From Marivivens donghaensis (GTDB lineage Bacteria; Pseudomonadota; Alphaproteobacteria; Rhodobacterales; Rhodobacteraceae): a stretch of DNA of 64,000 nt. Within the stretch, counting starts at the first letter, position 1; each line of letters opens with the position of its first letter. Where the stretch lies: positions 124,001 through 188,000 of the forward strand of contig NZ_JAUFRA010000004.1 in NCBI RefSeq assembly GCF_030410045.1, written 5' to 3'. Under the pieces are notes generated by a model. The model saw nothing but the letters and a program-made list of their open reading frames with translations. It was not told the origin of the DNA and searched no databases. Both the position numbers and the translations under genes were made by a program. Shown here in pieces: positions 16,693 through 25,544 of this stretch.

Positions 16693-17607
16693 ATGTCGGG
16701 CAGGACAAACCCAAAAGTGGCTGTGTTGATGGGTGGACCGTCGGCGGAACGTGAGGTGTCCCTCTCGTCCGGCAAGGAGTGTGTCGCCGCGCTACAGGCT
16801 GCTGGGTTCCAGACAATCGCGATTGATGCGGGCGCCGATTTGGCGGCACGCCTTGATGCGGAACGTCCTGATGTTGTGTTCAATGCTCTGCATGGCCGTT
16901 GGGGCGAGGACGGTTGCGTCCAAGGTCTGCTCGAATGGCTGCGTATCCCTTACACCCATTCTGGCGTGTTGGCGTCGGCCCTCGCGATGGACAAAGAGAA
17001 GACCAAGGCGGCTTATCGTGCGGCTGGTTTGCCTGTTGTGGAAAGTATCCTCGCGACCAAGGCTGAGGTGGCGTCGCGCCATGTGATGCCTGCGCCTTAT
17101 GTCGTGAAACCCTATAACGAAGGCTCCTCTGTCGGGGTTTATATCGTCCAAGAGGGTGCGAACACGCCGCCTGACCTGTCCGACGATATGCCTGACGTTC
17201 TGATGGTCGAAGCCTTTGTTCCCGGTCGTGAATTGACAACGGCAGTGATGGGGGATCGGGCGCTCGGCGTGACCGACATTATTACTGACGGCTGGTATGA
17301 TTACACCGCGAAATATACGACGGGCGGATCGCGCCATGTGATCCCCGCCGATATCCCTGCAGAGATTTACGAGGCCTGCCTCGATTACGCTGTTCGGGCG
17401 CATCAGGCGCTTGGCTGTCGTGGGTTGTCGCGCACGGATTTCCGTTGGGATGAGGCACGTGGTCTGGACGGTCTGATCCTTCTTGAGACGAATACCCAAC
17501 CGGGGATGACGCCTACGTCGCTTGCGCCTGAACAGGCTGCGCATGCTGGCGTTGATTTCCCGTCGCTCTGCAAATGGCTGGTGGAGGACGCAACATGCGA
17601 CCGCTAA
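16693..17607 (+). CDS. ddl: D-alanine--D-alanine ligase
   Basis: Ddl joins two D-alanines with ATP for use by MurF. The product of about 304 residues begins MSGRTNPKVAVLMGGPSAE, followed by the family motifs REVSLSSG, HGRWGEDG, the ATP-grasp loop NEGSSVGV and the metal-binding ETNTQPGMT. A longer frame from a TTG at 16648 exists, but the ATG at 16693 is preceded by GAGG and matches the usual family N-terminus, so I chose it. The stop lies inside ftsQ (12-base overlap). Confidence 0.95.
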   Translation: MSGRTNPKVAVLMGGPSAEREVSLSSGKECVAALQAAGFQTIAIDAGADLAARLDAERPDVVFNALHGRWGEDGCVQGLLEWLRIPYTHSGVLASALAMDKEKTKAAYRAAGLPVVESILATKAEVASRHVMPAPYVVKPYNEGSSVGVYIVQEGANTPPDLSDDMPDVLMVEAFVPGRELTTAVMGDRALGVTDIITDGWYDYTAKYTTGGSRHVIPADIPAEIYEACLDYAVRAHQALGCRGLSRTDFRWDEARGLDGLILLETNTQPGMTPTSLAPEQAAHAGVDFPSLCKWLVEDATCDR

Positions 17608-18488
17608 TCGGCCAACGCGAACCCCACGGCATGCGCCACGATCCGTCACCGTCCAAGTGGCAGTATCGCTATGAACGTTGGATGCTGACGCCGATCTATC
17701 GGCGTCTGATCCGCACGGGCCTGCCTGTGCTGATGGTTTCAGCTCTGGTCGGGATTTACGTGATGGACGGGGATCGTCGTCAGGCGATCTCGGACGGTTA
17801 CAACGACATGGTGCGCAGTTTTCAGCAGCGGCCCGAGTTCATGCTCTCGGCCATGGCGGTTGATGGCGTGGACACCGAGACTGCGACTGCGATCCGCAGC
17901 GTGCTGAACTACAATTTCCCTGTGTCCTCGTTTGACCTCGACCTCGAAGAGGGGCGTCGTCGCGTTGAAGAGGTCGCTGTAGTAGAACGCGCGACCCTGC
18001 GGATCAAACCAGGCGGAATTCTTCAAGTGCTCGTCACGCCGCGTGTGCCTGTAGCCATTTGGCGTCAGGGTGAGGCGCTGCACCTCGTGGACGCGAGCGG
18101 GCGCGTGATTGCTGATGTGCAATCGCGTGGGGATCGCGCTGAGTTGCCGTTGATCGCTGGCGATGGGGCAAAAGATGCCCTGACCGAGGCGATGTCGATA
18201 TTTGCAGCCGCTGGCCCTGTGGCCCCGCGGGTGCGTGGTTTGGTGCGGATGGGCGAACGCCGCTGGGATGTGGTTTTGGATCGGGATCAGCGCATTTTGC
18301 TGCCCGAAACTGATGCCGTGACATCCTTTGAGCGGGTCGTTGTGATGAGCCAAACCCAAGATCTACTCGAACGCGATGTCGCTGTTGTCGACATGCGGAA
18401 CAAAGACCGACCGACCTTGCGGTTGGGAGAAAGCGGCGCTGCTGAAATGCGCCGAATAAATGCAGACGTATCAGGGGCCGGTAACTAA
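17595..18488 (+). CDS. ftsQ: Cell division protein FtsQ
   Basis: FtsQ is a bitopic divisome protein that recruits FtsL/FtsB and restrains FtsWI. The 297-residue product has a cytoplasmic tail of about 35 residues, one membrane segment (LIRTGLPVLMVSALVGIYVM), a POTRA domain opening with FMLSAMAVDGVD, and the beta domain with RVPVAIWRQGEALHLVDASG. The ATG at 17595, preceded by GGAGGA with a 6-base gap, is preferred to one 21 bases upstream. It overlaps ddl upstream and ftsA downstream (TAATG). Confidence 0.94.
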   Translation: MRPLIGQREPHGMRHDPSPSKWQYRYERWMLTPIYRRLIRTGLPVLMVSALVGIYVMDGDRRQAISDGYNDMVRSFQQRPEFMLSAMAVDGVDTETATAIRSVLNYNFPVSSFDLDLEEGRRRVEEVAVVERATLRIKPGGILQVLVTPRVPVAIWRQGEALHLVDASGRVIADVQSRGDRAELPLIAGDGAKDALTEAMSIFAAAGPVAPRVRGLVRMGERRWDVVLDRDQRILLPETDAVTSFERVVVMSQTQDLLERDVAVVDMRNKDRPTLRLGESGAAEMRRINADVSGAGN

Positions 18489-19822
18489 TGAAGCAGCTTT
18501 ATGAAACCCAACGTGCAATGCGCAACATGCGTAAGGCCGCTCTCCAACGGGGATTGATCGCTATTCTTGACGTCGGCACCTCCAAGGTGGCGTGTCTCGT
18601 TCTGCGGTTCGATGGTCCAGAACGTAGCCGTGGTGAAGACGGTGTGGGTTCTCTCGCTGGTCAGTCGTCGTTCCGAGTGATCGGCGCCGCGACCACCCGT
18701 TCGCGCGGCGTTCGCTTTGGTGAAGTGGACGCGATGCAGGAAACCGAACGCGCCATTCGCACGGCTGTTCAGGCCGCGCAAAAGATGGCTGGCGTCCGTG
18801 TGGACCACGTGATCGCTTGTCTGTCGGGTGCGCGTCCACGGTCCTATGGCCTTGCGGGCGACGTGAATGTGAACGGCGAGGTCGTTTCGGGCGAAGATAT
18901 CGGTCGCGTCCTGGCGGCCTGCGATATGCCTGATCTGGGCGAAGGGCGCGAGGTGCTTCACGCGCAGCCGATCAACTTTAACCTCGATCACCGCACTGGC
19001 ATGTCCGATCCGCGTGGTCATGCGGGTAACGTGCTGTCCACCGATATGCACCTGCTGTCGGTCGATGCCGCAGCGATGCAGAACCTGTTCCAGTGCATCC
19101 GCCGCTGTGACCTCGAACTCGCTGGTATTGCGTCGTCGGCCTATGTGTCGGGGATTTCGTCGCTGGTTGAGGACGAACAAGAACTCGGTGCCGCCTGTAT
19201 TGATATGGGCGGCGGATCGACGGGCGTGTCGATCTTTATGAAGAAACACATGATCTATGCTGACAGCGTCCGCATGGGCGGGGATCACGTGACCCAAGAT
19301 ATCTCTATGGGCCTGCAGGTTCCTCACGCGATCGCTGAACGGATTAAGACGTTCTATGGCGGCGTTGTGGCCACAGGCATGGACGACCGCGAGCAGATCG
19401 AAATCGGTGGCGATACTGGCGATTGGGAGCGTGATCGTCGCACCGTTAGCCGCGCTGAGTTGATCGGCATCATGCGCCCGCGTGTTGAGGAAATCCTCGA
19501 AGAAGCCCGTGCGCGCCTTGATGCGGCTGGGTTCGAATATCTGCCGAGCCAGCAGATCGTCCTGACAGGTGGCGCGAGCCAAATTCCAGGTCTGGACGGG
19601 CTGGCCAGCCGTATCCTCGGTCAACAAGTGCGCCTTGGTCGTCCGCTCCGTGTTCAGGGGCTTCCGCAGGCCGCAACAGGCCCAGCATTTGCGGCGGCAG
19701 TTGGCCTGACGTTGTTCGCGGCTCACCCGCAAGATGAATGGTGGGATTTCGAGGTTCCGACCGAGAGCTACCCGTCTCGTTCGCTCAAACGCGCGGTGAA
19801 ATGGTTCAAGGACAACTGGTAA
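18488..19822 (+). CDS. ftsA: Cell division protein FtsA
   Basis: FtsA is the actin-like protein that tethers FtsZ to the membrane. The 444-residue protein has the actin-fold ATP motifs (AILDVGTSKVACLVL at about 23-37, CIDMGGGSTGVS, and VLTGGASQIPGL), the 1C subdomain, and the C-terminal amphipathic end RSLKRAVKWFKDNW that serves as membrane-targeting helix. It starts in the ftsQ stop (TAATG). A strong terminator follows, so ftsZ probably has its own promoter. Confidence 0.97.
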   Translation: MKQLYETQRAMRNMRKAALQRGLIAILDVGTSKVACLVLRFDGPERSRGEDGVGSLAGQSSFRVIGAATTRSRGVRFGEVDAMQETERAIRTAVQAAQKMAGVRVDHVIACLSGARPRSYGLAGDVNVNGEVVSGEDIGRVLAACDMPDLGEGREVLHAQPINFNLDHRTGMSDPRGHAGNVLSTDMHLLSVDAAAMQNLFQCIRRCDLELAGIASSAYVSGISSLVEDEQELGAACIDMGGGSTGVSIFMKKHMIYADSVRMGGDHVTQDISMGLQVPHAIAERIKTFYGGVVATGMDDREQIEIGGDTGDWERDRRTVSRAELIGIMRPRVEEILEEARARLDAAGFEYLPSQQIVLTGGASQIPGLDGLASRILGQQVRLGRPLRVQGLPQAATGPAFAAAVGLTLFAAHPQDEWWDFEVPTESYPSRSLKRAVKWFKDNW

Positions 19823-19869
19823 TACGCAAGATTTCGCCGATTCATCCAAATCAAGCGATTTTGCCCACT

Positions 19870-19897
19870 AAACCCGCAATATTTTGCGGGTTTTCTG
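19870..19897 (+). terminator. Terminator between ftsA and ftsZ
   Basis: AAACCCGCAA (19870-19879) and TTGCGGGTTT (19884-19893) form a perfect 10-bp stem with a 4-base loop followed by TTTT-rich sequence. It lies 48 bases after the ftsA stop and marks the end of the ftsW-ftsA unit, at least partially separating ftsZ expression. Confidence 0.8.
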
Positions 19898-20001
19898 CGT
19901 TTTTCCCGTGACGTTGCGATTCTGACACGCTAGACTGTGGATTAATCAGTTGAAGAGTGCCCGGTTTGGGACGGGCCCCAAAACATACAGGCGGACAGAG
20001 T
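19898..20001 (+). promoter_or_regulatory. ftsZ promoter region
   Basis: About 100 bases between the ftsA terminator and the ftsZ start must contain an ftsZ promoter if the terminator works. A GATTC (GANTC, CcrM-type methylation) site lies at 19918-19922 and a TAGACT -10-like hexamer at 19931-19936. No exact -35/-10 pair with standard spacing stands out, so the start point is not assigned. Confidence 0.4.
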
Positions 20002-21555
20002 ATGGCATTGAACCTTTCCATGCCCGGGCAAGAAGAGCTCAAGCCCCGGATTACCGTATTTGGCGTTGGCGGTGCAGGCGGCAATGCGGTCAATAATATG
20101 ATCGAAAAAGAACTTGAGGGTGTGGAGTTCGTTGTTGCGAACACCGACGCGCAAGCTCTGCAACAGTCGAAATCGGCGTCGAAGATCCAGATGGGTCTGA
20201 AAGTCACCGAAGGTCTGGGCGCTGGCGCTCGTCCGTCGGTTGGCTCTGCTGCGGCTGAAGAAAGCATCGAGCAGATCGTTGACCATCTGGCTGGCGCGCA
20301 CATGTGCTTTATCACCGCTGGTATGGGCGGTGGAACGGGCACGGGCGCGGCACCGATCATCGCGCAGGCAGCTCGCGAGCTGGGCGTTCTGACCGTTGGC
20401 GTTGTGACCAAGCCGTTCCAGTTCGAAGGCGGCAAGCGCATGAAACAAGCGGAAGCGGGCGTCGAAGCTCTGCAGAAGGTTGTTGATACGCTGATCATCA
20501 TTCCGAACCAGAACCTGTTCCGTCTGGCGACCGAAAAAACCACCTTTACCGAAGCCTTCGCAATGGCTGACGACGTGCTGTATCAGGGCGTTAAAGGCGT
20601 GACCGACCTGATGGTTCGTCCGGGCCTGATCAACCTCGACTTTGCTGACGTTCGTTCTGTGATGGACGAAATGGGCAAAGCGATGATGGGCACTGGTGAA
20701 GCAACTGGCGAAAACCGCGCCATCGATGCGGCAGAGCAGGCGATTGCGAACCCGCTTCTCGACGAAATCAGCCTCGAAGGCGCACGTGGTGTTCTGATCA
20801 ACATCACTGGTGGCTACGACCTGACCCTCTTCGAACTCGACGAAGCTGCGAACAAAATCCGCGAGAAAGTCGATCCCGACGCAAACATCATCGTCGGTTC
20901 GACCCTCGACCCGAACATGGACGGCGCAATGCGCGTGTCCGTGGTTGCGACAGGCATCGACGCATCGGTCGGCCAAGTTGAAGCACCGCTTCCGCGCCGC
21001 AGCATGTCGGCTCCGCTGACCCAGACCGTATCGGCTGAAATGCCTGCGGCTGAACCAGCTCCTGCACCTGTTGCAGAGACCGCTGCTGACGACCGCACTC
21101 TGTTTGACGATGCGTTCGAAGCAGATACCGCACAAGACGACGGTTTCGACGGTTTTGAACCGCAAGTCGAAGACGACCTTCCGCCGCCGGCTTACCAGCC
21201 GCGTCCGGAAACCCAGTTCGCTCCGGCTGAGGCATTCGTTGCGCCGCGCGCACCTGCGCCGGGCACACCGTCGCCAGAGGCACTTGCACGTCTCGAAGCA
21301 GCCGTTCGTAAGCCTTCCGCCCCTGCAGCGCCTGCCGCTCCGGCACCTGCTGCCGAAGCAGAGGCTCCGCGTCGTGGGTTCGGGATCAACAACCTGATCA
21401 ACCGCATGACCGGCCACTCGGACGCAGAGCCTGCACAGCCCGCTCCGTCCCGCGCTCAGCCGCAGGTGCACGCGGTCCGCGAAGAGGCGAAAGCAGCCGA
21501 TCCAGAGCAAGAACGGATCGAGATTCCTGCGTTCCTGCGCCGTCAAGCGAACTAA
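20002..21555 (+). CDS. ftsZ: Cell division GTPase FtsZ
   Basis: FtsZ is the tubulin-like GTPase that forms the Z ring. The 517-residue product starts MALNLSMPGQEELKPRITVF. It has the nucleotide-binding GVGGAGGNAVNNM (about 21-33), tubulin signature GGGTGTGAAP (about 109-118), and NLDFADVRSVM. Residues after about 325 form an Ala/Pro/Glu-rich disordered linker of roughly 170 residues, ending in the conserved partner-binding peptide RIEIPAFLRRQAN. A longer GTG frame from 19957 is less likely, since the ATG at 20002 gives the family N-terminus. A terminator follows. Confidence 0.97.
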   Translation: MALNLSMPGQEELKPRITVFGVGGAGGNAVNNMIEKELEGVEFVVANTDAQALQQSKSASKIQMGLKVTEGLGAGARPSVGSAAAEESIEQIVDHLAGAHMCFITAGMGGGTGTGAAPIIAQAARELGVLTVGVVTKPFQFEGGKRMKQAEAGVEALQKVVDTLIIIPNQNLFRLATEKTTFTEAFAMADDVLYQGVKGVTDLMVRPGLINLDFADVRSVMDEMGKAMMGTGEATGENRAIDAAEQAIANPLLDEISLEGARGVLINITGGYDLTLFELDEAANKIREKVDPDANIIVGSTLDPNMDGAMRVSVVATGIDASVGQVEAPLPRRSMSAPLTQTVSAEMPAAEPAPAPVAETAADDRTLFDDAFEADTAQDDGFDGFEPQVEDDLPPPAYQPRPETQFAPAEAFVAPRAPAPGTPSPEALARLEAAVRKPSAPAAPAAPAPAAEAEAPRRGFGINNLINRMTGHSDAEPAQPAPSRAQPQVHAVREEAKAADPEQERIEIPAFLRRQAN

Positions 21556-21575
21556 CAAACTGACATAATTCAGTG

Positions 21576-21605
21576 AAAAGGCCGTCGATTGGGCGGCCTT
21601 TTTGC
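21576..21605 (+). terminator. Terminator after ftsZ
   Basis: AAAAGGCCG (21576-21584) pairs with CGGCCTTTT (21594-21602), with a 9-base loop and T-run, 20 bases after the ftsZ stop. This is a typical intrinsic terminator and separates ftsZ from lpxC. Confidence 0.82.
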
Positions 21606-21722
21606 TTGTTTAACAATGGTTTAACAAAACTGTTTCATATGTTTCAGTCCGTTGCAAAGAGTGAGTTGAGGGTTCTCGGTACCCGTCTTAAATGAGTGTC
21701 AGTAACAAAAAGGCGCATTTAC

Positions 21723-22640
21723 GTGCAGACCACACTGAACATTGACCTGACATTTGATGGCGTTGGATTGCATTCGGGCAAACCAGCACGGCTTGTCTTG
21801 CGTCCTGCTCCTGCGGGCCATGGTATCGTGTTTCGCCGTGTGGACCTCGCGTCTGATCGTGACATGCCCGCCCTTTGGGATCACGTGATCCAAGAGCCGC
21901 TGAACACCCGTCTGACCAATGACGCAGGCACCAGCGTTTCGACCATCGAACATCTTATGGCGGCCCTGTCGGGCACGGGCGTTCACAACGTTCTGTGTGA
22001 AATCGACGGTCCCGAGGTTCCGATCCTCGACGGGAGCGCGGCACAGTTTGTGCGTGCGATTGTGACGGCTGGCCTGCACCGTTTGGGTGCTCCGCTCCGC
22101 GCTATTGAAGTTCTGGACATGATCGAAGTGCAAAACGGCGACGCGATTGCGCGTCTGTCGCCTGCGACATCGCTCCAGATGGATTTCGAAATTGAATTCC
22201 CCGATGCGGCAATTGGCCAACAGCAAAAGACGCTGAACATGGCCAATGGTGCCTTTGTGCGTGAGTTGTGCGACAGCCGCACCTTCTGCCGTATGCGTGA
22301 CGTCGATGCGATGCACGCGGCAGGTCTTGCGCTGGGTGGCACGCTGGAAAACGCTGTAGTGGTTGAAGGAAACGATATCCTTAGCCCTGGTGGTCTGCGT
22401 CACAAAGACGAAGCTGTGCGTCACAAGATGCTGGATGCGTTGGGTGATTTGTATACGGCAGGTGCACCGATCCTTGGTCGGTATTCGGGCCACCGTGCGG
22501 GCCACGCCCTGACCAACAAACTGTTGCGTGCAATGTTTGAACGTCCCGATGCTTGGCGCTGGGTCACCTGCGATGCCTCTATCGCCGCTCGTCTGCCAGG
22601 TGTGGGTGTAAATATCGCTGATCTGAGCCGGGTCGCCTGA
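21723..22640 (+). CDS. lpxC: UDP-3-O-acyl-N-acetylglucosamine deacetylase LpxC
   Basis: LpxC is the zinc-dependent deacetylase and committed step of lipid A synthesis. The product of about 305 residues has the family N-terminus MQTTLNIDLTFDGVGLHSG, the zinc-site histidine in STIEHLMAAL, SRTFCRMRDVDAMHAAG, the HKMLDALGDL motif with the second histidine/aspartate, and SGHRAGHALTN with the catalytic histidine. GTG at 21723 is chosen because AAAAGG lies at a suitable distance; an in-frame GTG at 21696 would add nine residues with a poor site. Confidence 0.95.
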   Translation: MQTTLNIDLTFDGVGLHSGKPARLVLRPAPAGHGIVFRRVDLASDRDMPALWDHVIQEPLNTRLTNDAGTSVSTIEHLMAALSGTGVHNVLCEIDGPEVPILDGSAAQFVRAIVTAGLHRLGAPLRAIEVLDMIEVQNGDAIARLSPATSLQMDFEIEFPDAAIGQQQKTLNMANGAFVRELCDSRTFCRMRDVDAMHAAGLALGGTLENAVVVEGNDILSPGGLRHKDEAVRHKMLDALGDLYTAGAPILGRYSGHRAGHALTNKLLRAMFERPDAWRWVTCDASIAARLPGVGVNIADLSRVA

Positions 22641-22762
22641 GTGAGACTGCGACAAGTGGCAAAAGGCATTTTGCCCTGCATTTTTCTATGCTAGACCAAG
22701 ACGAAACACGATCGACGCAGCCCGTCGATCGACTGATCGAGCAATGAAAATTGGGGGCGTTC

Positions 22763-23617
22763 ATGTTAAGCCGTAGTCGGGCCACAAAAGCACGAACCAT
22801 CCTGTCTGTCGCGTTCCTGTCCGTCGCCACGTTGACGGCCTGTAATTCCTTTGACCCCAAAGTCGAAGGGGCGCTTGAGCAATTTTCTGCCGAAGAAATT
22901 TATCAGCGCGGTGAATACGAACTCGAACGCGGTCGCGAGTCTGATGCCGCGTTCTATTTCGGTGAGATCGAACGCCTTTATCCCTATTCCGAATGGGCCA
23001 AACGTGCGCTGATCATGCAGGCCTTTGCCTATCATCGTGACAAAGATTACGAAAACAGCCGTGCTGCGGCACAGCGGTTCTTGAACTTCTACCCGGCGGA
23101 CGGTGACGCGGCCTATGCGCAGTATCTGCTGGCCTTGTCCTACTACGATCAGATCGACGAAGTGGGTCGCGATCAGGGCCTGACGTTCCAAGCGCTCCAA
23201 GCACTTCGGGCGGTGATCGAAAACTATCCTGACAGCGAATATGCGCGGTCGGCGATTTTGAAGTTTGATTTGGCCTTTGATCACCTCGCGGCCAAGGAAA
23301 TGGAAATCGGGCGCTTCTATCTGAAGCGGGGCCACTATCAGGCCGCTGCGAACCGTTTCCGCGTCGTGGTCGAGTCGTTCCAGACCACCAGCCACACACC
23401 AGAAGCGCTGCACCGTTTGGTGGAATGTTACCTGTCGCTCGGCCTTGTTGAAGAAGCGCAGACCGCAGGGGCCATCCTTGGTCATAATTTCCAATCGACC
23501 GAATGGTATGCGGATAGCTACAAGTTGTTGACCGAAGGCGGGCTTGAGCCGTCCTTGATTGGGGATAGCTGGCTGGCGGCGGTCTATAGCCAGATGATCC
23601 GTGGCGAATGGCTCTAA
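22763..23617 (+). CDS. bamD: Outer membrane assembly lipoprotein BamD
   Basis: BamD is the essential lipoprotein of the BAM complex that inserts outer membrane beta-barrels. The 284-residue product has a lipoprotein signal with LTAC (Cys27), then tetratricopeptide-like helical repeats beginning SAEEIYQRGEYELE, including AYHRDKDYENSRAAAQRFLNFYP, the usual YfiO/BamD pattern. ATG at 22763 follows GGGGG; an upstream TTG is unlikely. The lpxC-bamD-recN order is common in Rhodobacteraceae. Confidence 0.94.
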   Translation: MLSRSRATKARTILSVAFLSVATLTACNSFDPKVEGALEQFSAEEIYQRGEYELERGRESDAAFYFGEIERLYPYSEWAKRALIMQAFAYHRDKDYENSRAAAQRFLNFYPADGDAAYAQYLLALSYYDQIDEVGRDQGLTFQALQALRAVIENYPDSEYARSAILKFDLAFDHLAAKEMEIGRFYLKRGHYQAAANRFRVVVESFQTTSHTPEALHRLVECYLSLGLVEEAQTAGAILGHNFQSTEWYADSYKLLTEGGLEPSLIGDSWLAAVYSQMIRGEWL

Positions 23618-23653
23618 GGGGAGGCGGGGGAAACCCTGCTGGACGCTGACACA

Positions 23654-25303
23654 ATGCTGCGCGGTTTAGATATCCGAGATATGCTGATTATTGATCGGTT
23701 GGAGCTAGAGTTCCAACCGGGTCTTAACGTGCTCACGGGTGAAACAGGCGCGGGTAAATCGATCCTACTGGATTCCCTCGGTTTTGTGCTGGGTTGGCGC
23801 GGCCGCGCCGACCTCGTGCGTCAGGGGGCAGAGCAGGGCGAGGTTGTTGCGGTGTTCGACGTTCCGTCGGGCCATGCGGCTGAGGCGGTTCTGCAAGAAG
23901 CTGGGATCGAGGCGGATGGGGAACTGATCCTGCGTCGCATCAACACCGCTGACGGGCGCAAGACCGCATGGGTCAATGATCGTCGGGTGAGCGGCGAGGT
24001 CCTGCGCCAACTCTCCGACACGCTGATCGAATTGCACGGCCAGCACGATGACCGTGGATTGTTGAACCCGCGTGGGCATCGGTTGCTCTTGGACGATTTT
24101 GCGCAGGTATCCGATCTGATCGACGCGACCCGCGCGGCATGGCGTGGTTTGGCGCAATCGCGCAAGGCGCTGGTCGCGGCAGAGGCCAAGATCGCAGAGA
24201 CCCGCGCCGAAGAAGAGTTTTTGCGCCATGCGGTTGGGGAGTTGGATAAACTCGACCCGCAACCCGGTGAAGAGGCGACCTTGGACGGCAAACGCCGTCT
24301 GATGCAGGCAGCAGAAAAGATCCGCAACGATATTTCTCAGGCCTTTAACGCGCTGTCCTATGAAGGCGCTGAGGGGCTGATGTCGAACGCGGCACGGTGG
24401 CTTGGCGATGCGGCGGATAAGGCTGAGGGCCGTCTGGACGCCCCGTTGTCGGCCCTATCGCGGGCGATGGATGAATTGGGTGAAGCGCAGCGCGGGATCG
24501 AAGAATGCCTCGACTCGCTCGACTTTAACCCTGCCGATCTTGAACTGACCGAAGAGCGTTTGTTCGCGATCCGTGGTTTGGCGCGGAAATATGCGGTCCT
24601 GCCAGATGATCTGTCTGCACACGCAGATGGTCTGCGGGCAAAGCTGGACTTGCTGGACGGTGGGGAACGCGACCTCGCGGCGCTGCAGGTCGCAGTGAAG
24701 GCGGCAGAGCAAACCTATGATGCGGCAGCCAGCGCATTGACCGCAGCGCGGGTTGAGGCGGCTTCTCGCCTTGACGCGGCGATGGCGGCGGAACTCGCCC
24801 CGTTGAAAATGGAACGCGCGGTTTTCAAAACCGATGTCGTGGCTGGCGAAGAAGGCCCCGAAGGGCGCGATGACGTGGCTTTTACCGTGGCGACGAACCC
24901 TGGTGCGCCCTCTGGCCCGCTCAACAAAATCGCGTCGGGCGGTGAATTGAGCCGCTTCCTGTTGGCGCTGAAGGTTTGTTTGTCGGCAGGGACGACGGGC
25001 ATCACGATGATCTTTGACGAAATTGACCGTGGTGTTGGCGGTGCGACCGCCGATGCGGTTGGTCGTCGATTGGCAGGGCTCGCCTCGGCGGGGCAGGTGC
25101 TGGTCGTGACCCATTCGCCGCAAGTGGCAGCACTGGGCGGGCACCATTGGCGGGTTGAGAAACGTCAAACAGAGACGCAGACGCTGTCGACGGTGGTGCC
25201 GCTGGATGCAGACGAACGCGTGGATGAAATCGCGCGGATGATCTCTGGCGACCGCATCACCGAGGAAGCCCGCGCCGCGGCACGCGCGTTGCTCACCGCG
25301 TAA
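23654..25303 (+). CDS. recN: DNA repair protein RecN
   Basis: RecN is an SMC-like ATPase that acts early in double-strand break repair. The 549-residue protein has Walker A GETGAGKS at about 29-36 in a head domain, two long helical arms (about 160-370) forming the coiled coil, the signature ASGGELSRFLLALK, Walker B MIFDEIDRGVGG, and the conserved ending VLVVTHSPQVAALG. Length is as expected. It begins 36 bases after bamD. No ligA follows here; a ClC gene does. Confidence 0.96.
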   Translation: MLRGLDIRDMLIIDRLELEFQPGLNVLTGETGAGKSILLDSLGFVLGWRGRADLVRQGAEQGEVVAVFDVPSGHAAEAVLQEAGIEADGELILRRINTADGRKTAWVNDRRVSGEVLRQLSDTLIELHGQHDDRGLLNPRGHRLLLDDFAQVSDLIDATRAAWRGLAQSRKALVAAEAKIAETRAEEEFLRHAVGELDKLDPQPGEEATLDGKRRLMQAAEKIRNDISQAFNALSYEGAEGLMSNAARWLGDAADKAEGRLDAPLSALSRAMDELGEAQRGIEECLDSLDFNPADLELTEERLFAIRGLARKYAVLPDDLSAHADGLRAKLDLLDGGERDLAALQVAVKAAEQTYDAAASALTAARVEAASRLDAAMAAELAPLKMERAVFKTDVVAGEEGPEGRDDVAFTVATNPGAPSGPLNKIASGGELSRFLLALKVCLSAGTTGITMIFDEIDRGVGGATADAVGRRLAGLASAGQVLVVTHSPQVAALGGHHWRVEKRQTETQTLSTVVPLDADERVDEIARMISGDRITEEARAAARALLTA

Positions 25304-25308
25304 AAAAA

Positions 25309-25330
25309 CGGGCCACCCGAAGGTGACCCG
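25309..25330 (+). terminator. Hairpin after recN
   Basis: CGGGCCACC (25309-25317) pairs with GGTGACCCG (25322-25330) with one mismatch and a 4-base loop, six bases after the recN stop. The run of A is upstream rather than a T-run downstream, so termination on the plus strand is only plausible. Confidence 0.4.
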
Positions 25331-25544
25331 CGACCGTTCTATAGAAAACCCGTCAGCCACTCACAGACATCCGGTTCAAAAACTTAGCGCCCGAAGGCAT
25401 ATTCTTAGGTATAAAAACTATGCCTAACGTATAGTTGAATTGTGACGCTTTGTTAACCCCTTTCTGGAACGAACGTGCTAATTTAACGATGACGTAGCGG
25501 AAACTTTGGGAATTACGGGGCTAAATCCCTGAAATGACGCGACG
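25331..25544. promoter_or_regulatory. Intergenic region before the ClC gene with a dyad
   Basis: TAGGTATA (25406-25413) and TATGCCTA (25419-25426) form an 8-bp dyad with one G-T pair and a 5-base centre; AGGCATA at 25395-25401 also pairs with the right arm, so two alternative foldings are possible. The region is AT-richer than its flanks and probably carries the promoter of the ClC gene. No regulator can be named. Confidence 0.3.
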
